Positions 48,079 to 49,571 of a DNA stretch of 49,571 nt are shown one piece after another (within the stretch, counting starts at the first letter, position 1; the number at the start of each line of letters is the position of its first letter). The DNA lies in contig NZ_JAUOSF010000016.1 of the NCBI RefSeq assembly GCF_030548465.1, positions 1-49,571 on the forward strand, in the 5' to 3' direction. This DNA comes from Tamlana sp. 2_MG-2023 (GTDB lineage: Bacteria; Bacteroidota; Bacteroidia; Flavobacteriales; Flavobacteriaceae). The translations under genes were made by a program, and so were the position numbers. The notes under the pieces were generated by a model. It was given only the letters and a program-made list of their open reading frames with translations, ran no database searches and was not told the origin of the DNA.

Positions 48079-48492
48079 ATGACTGAACTCACATCACAAA
48101 CACAAGCAACTATTGAAAACTTTCTCAAATTTCTTTCAATAAGAAACTTAAACCAAATCACCAAACTTTTTTCTAATGAAGTGGATTGGTTTATACCAGG
48201 TGACGAAACTAAAGCACCATGGCTTGGAAAAAGAAGCAGTAGAAAAGAGGTTGAGCAATTTTATGATTTATTATGGAGCAGTACAGAACCTATTTCAGCA
48301 CAAATAAGTAATATACTTATTGATCATGAAAATGCAGTAATTACAGGTGAGTTTTCAACTAAAATGCTGCAAACAGGCAAGATTGTAAGCTCTTTATTTT
48401 GTATTGTAATGATTGTTGAAAACAACCTAATCACAAAATATCGTTTGCTTGAAGATAGTTATGCCGTTTCAAAGGCACTTAGTCAACAATGA
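48079..48492 (+). CDS. SnoaL/NTF2-like ketosteroid-isomerase-fold protein
   Basis: About 137 residues: TQATIENFLKFLSIRNLNQITKLFSNEVDWFIPGDETKAPWLGKRSSRKEVEQFYDLLW, then ISNILIDHENAVITGEFSTKMLQTGKIVSSLFCIVMIVENNLITKYRLLEDSYAVSKAL. The W-x-h-PG-x-x-x-x-x-PW-x-GKR-x-x-x-EV-x-x-FY pattern is common in the SnoaL-like group. Function is unknown. The start is the second Met of the frame. Its stop overlaps the DUF4180 start by 4 bases (ATGA). Confidence 0.83.
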   Translation: MTELTSQTQATIENFLKFLSIRNLNQITKLFSNEVDWFIPGDETKAPWLGKRSSRKEVEQFYDLLWSSTEPISAQISNILIDHENAVITGEFSTKMLQTGKIVSSLFCIVMIVENNLITKYRLLEDSYAVSKALSQQ

Positions 48493-48812
48493 TTGATAAT
48501 AAGATGAAAATAGAAGAACATAATATCAATGGATTAAAAACTGCTGAAATCATTTCAAATGAAATTATAATCCAAACCACAGAAGATGCTTTGGATTTAA
48601 TGGGTAACATCTATTATCAAGGTTTTGATAAAATAATTTTACATCAAAAAAATATGACACCAGCATTTTTTGATTTAAAAACGAAGATAGCGGGAGATAT
48701 ACTTCAAAAATTCACTCAATATAAAATGCCTTTAATTATCGTAGGCGATTTTTCAAGCTATACGAGTAAAAATCTAAAAGACTTTATCTATGAAAGTAAT
48801 AAGGGTATGTGA
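48489..48812 (+). CDS. DUF4180 protein truncated by an insertion sequence
   Basis: 107 residues: IEEHNINGLKTAEIISNEIIIQTTEDALDLMGNIYYQGFDKIILHQKNMTPAFFDLKTKIAGDILQKFTQYKMPLIIVGDFSSYTSKNLKDFIYESNKG, the DUF4180 domain. Relatives continue for about 15-20 residues after ESNKG with a final strand and helix. Here the reading frame meets a stop two codons later, where the IS3-type sequence begins. ATG at 48504 is an alternative start. Function unknown; probably damaged. Confidence 0.75.
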   Translation: MIDNKMKIEEHNINGLKTAEIISNEIIIQTTEDALDLMGNIYYQGFDKIILHQKNMTPAFFDLKTKIAGDILQKFTQYKMPLIIVGDFSSYTSKNLKDFIYESNKGM

Positions 48813-48833
48813 GCTTCCCCATATTAGAACTGC

Positions 48834-49571
48834 TTAATTTTCTAAAACTAGTTTAAAATTACTGTTTTTAATTCTCTTGGGGCTAGCCCCAAGAGAATTA
48901 ATTTTTGCATACTTAATTGGAGGAATTTTTCCTAGGGCATCATGTGGCCTGTGGTTGTTATAGTCATCAATCCATATTTGGGTTTGTTCTCTAACCTGAT
49001 TAAGATCCTCGAATATGTATTTGTTTAGTACTCCTCGTCTATAACTTCCATTGAAGCGTTCTATAAAAGCATTTTGAGTTGGTTTTCCTGGTTGAATATA
49101 TTTAAAGTCTATTCCATGCATTTCACTCCATTCTTTGGTAATATTAGCGATAAATTCAGGACCATTATCCATTCGTATCTTCTGAGGTTTTCCCTTCTTA
49201 TTTATTAAGTGGTTAAGCACCCAAACTAACCGATTACTGGTCAGTGAAAAATCTATTTCTATATGAAGGGCTTCTCGGTTAAAATCATCAATTATATTAA
49301 AGGCTCGGAATCGCCTTTTGTTTTCTAATACATCAGTTACAAAATCCATGCTCCAAGTATGGTTGAGTTCTTTTGGCACTTCCAAGGGTTCTTTAACTCG
49401 TGTAGGTAAACGTTTCTTTATTTTTCTCCTCAAAGGAAGTCCCAACGAGACATAGACCCTATGCATGCGTTTGTGGTTCCATAGATTACCTTCCTCTCGT
49501 AAGCGATCATAAGCCTTCCAAAACCCTTCTTCTGAGTGTTCTTGTGCTTTCTGTTGTAAAGCTTGTTCTAT
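48834..49571 (-). CDS. IS3-family transposase OrfB (partial at window edge)
   Basis: 245 codons, open to the right edge. The N-terminal visible part [31 protein letters not shown] is the HTH_21 region, followed by [13 protein letters not shown] with the first catalytic Asp, [12 protein letters not shown] with the second Asp and [19 protein letters not shown] with the catalytic Glu: a complete DDE integrase core. The C-terminus has [19 protein letters not shown]. The apparent ATG at 49466 is internal. The last 40 codons contain a 34-bp perfect palindrome. OrfA and the frameshift region are outside the window. Confidence 0.9.
   Translation of the reverse strand: MEQALQQKAQEHSEEGFWKAYDRLREEGNLWNHKRMHRVYVSLGLPLRRKIKKRLPTRVKEPLEVPKELNHTWSMDFVTDVLENKRRFRAFNIIDDFNREALHIEIDFSLTSNRLVWVLNHLINKKGKPQKIRMDNGPEFIANITKEWSEMHGIDFKYIQPGKPTQNAFIERFNGSYRRGVLNKYIFEDLNQVREQTQIWIDDYNNHRPHDALGKIPPIKYAKINSLGASPKRIKNSNFKLVLEN
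48868..48901. repeat. 34-bp perfect palindrome inside the transposase gene
   Basis: TTAATTCTCTTGGGGCT followed by its exact reverse complement (centre CTAG at 48883-48886). It would form a 17-bp stem with almost no loop in RNA or a cruciform in DNA. It encodes the segment [13 protein letters not shown] near the transposase C-terminus, about 30 codons before the stop. Confidence 0.9.

Larger units (their letters stand above)
48807..49571 (-). mobile_element. IS3-family insertion sequence, partial (one end)
   Basis: The right 765 bases of the window carry the 3' end of an IS3-type element: transposase OrfB on the minus strand and a terminal sequence beginning near TGTGAGCTTCCCC (about 48809). 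The other end, OrfA and target duplication lie outside the window, so the exact border is estimated from the point where DUF4180 similarity stops. Confidence 0.8.

Noticed and set aside
1-49571. CRISPR array
   Set aside because: No regularly spaced repeats of 25-40 bases with unique spacers were found; the repeats seen are pairs of gene-derived segments.
1-49571. A classical integron
   Set aside because: Palindromes resemble attC, but no integrase gene, attI or strict R-box consensus is present, and genes lie in both orientations with their own promoters.

Overview
The window looks like a chromosomal accessory region of a member of the Flavobacteriaceae (Bacteroidota). The sequence is strongly AT-rich. 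Recognisable promoters have the Bacteroidota form (TTG, about 20 bases, TAnnTTTG), and Shine-Dalgarno sequences are mostly absent. A very large secreted protein carries a type IX secretion C-terminal sorting domain. Many families are typical of flavobacteria: GlxA-like AraC, DUF4287, SigZ with DUF2703, DUF6157, DUF4180. I saw no rRNA, tRNA or CRISPR array.

Layout. (1) 1-6.3 kb: small modules of regulator plus enzyme: DoxX/HxlR, a Crp-like protein with an azoreductase-like flavoprotein, and a GlxA-like regulator divergent from an AHSA1-PhnB-DoxX-DUF4287 operon. (2) 6.5-19.6 kb, all minus strand: two tandem di-haem cytochrome c peroxidases, a 2636-residue secreted protein that joins a PhoD-like phosphatase, four LamG domains, two jelly-roll-like domains, a PhoX-like phosphatase and a sorting tail, and a leucine-rich-repeat protein. 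(3) 20.2-34.4 kb, all plus strand: about 20 small genes (VOC, DinB, SRPBCC, NTF2/SnoaL, DUF1905/YdeI, SigZ-DUF2703, WYL, AraC, epoxide hydrolase, AraC/GyrI, Crp-aldo/keto reductase). (4) 34.4-48.8 kb: more regulator/effector modules (second DoxX/HxlR pair, HxlR/quinone reductase, HxlR/esterase, two ArsR/AHSA1 units, AraC-SDR-methyltransferase, PhyH). (5) From about 48.8 kb to the right edge: an IS3-family insertion sequence that has cut off the end of a DUF4180 gene.

The small-gene regions behave like a collection of exchangeable, self-regulated cassettes. At least eleven one-component regulators and one ECF sigma factor sit beside enzymes that commonly handle reactive electrophiles, quinones, aldehydes, epoxides or other small toxic molecules. 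Several operators can be read directly: a conserved palindrome in both DoxX/HxlR intergenic regions, two tandem operators around the promoter core in both ArsR/AHSA1 units, and a perfect TGTGA-N6-TCACA site between a Crp-like gene and an aldo/keto reductase.

The cassettes have been shuffled. A 498-bp segment is duplicated and fused to a second duplicated segment at a short microhomology. Two small gene units are flanked by direct repeats. There are mosaics of fragments of neighbouring genes, and three long imperfect palindromes resembling integron attC sites lie at module borders, although no integrase is visible. The two findings I would follow first are the PhoD-LamG-PhoX double phosphatase and this self-regulated, recombining detoxification-cassette island.
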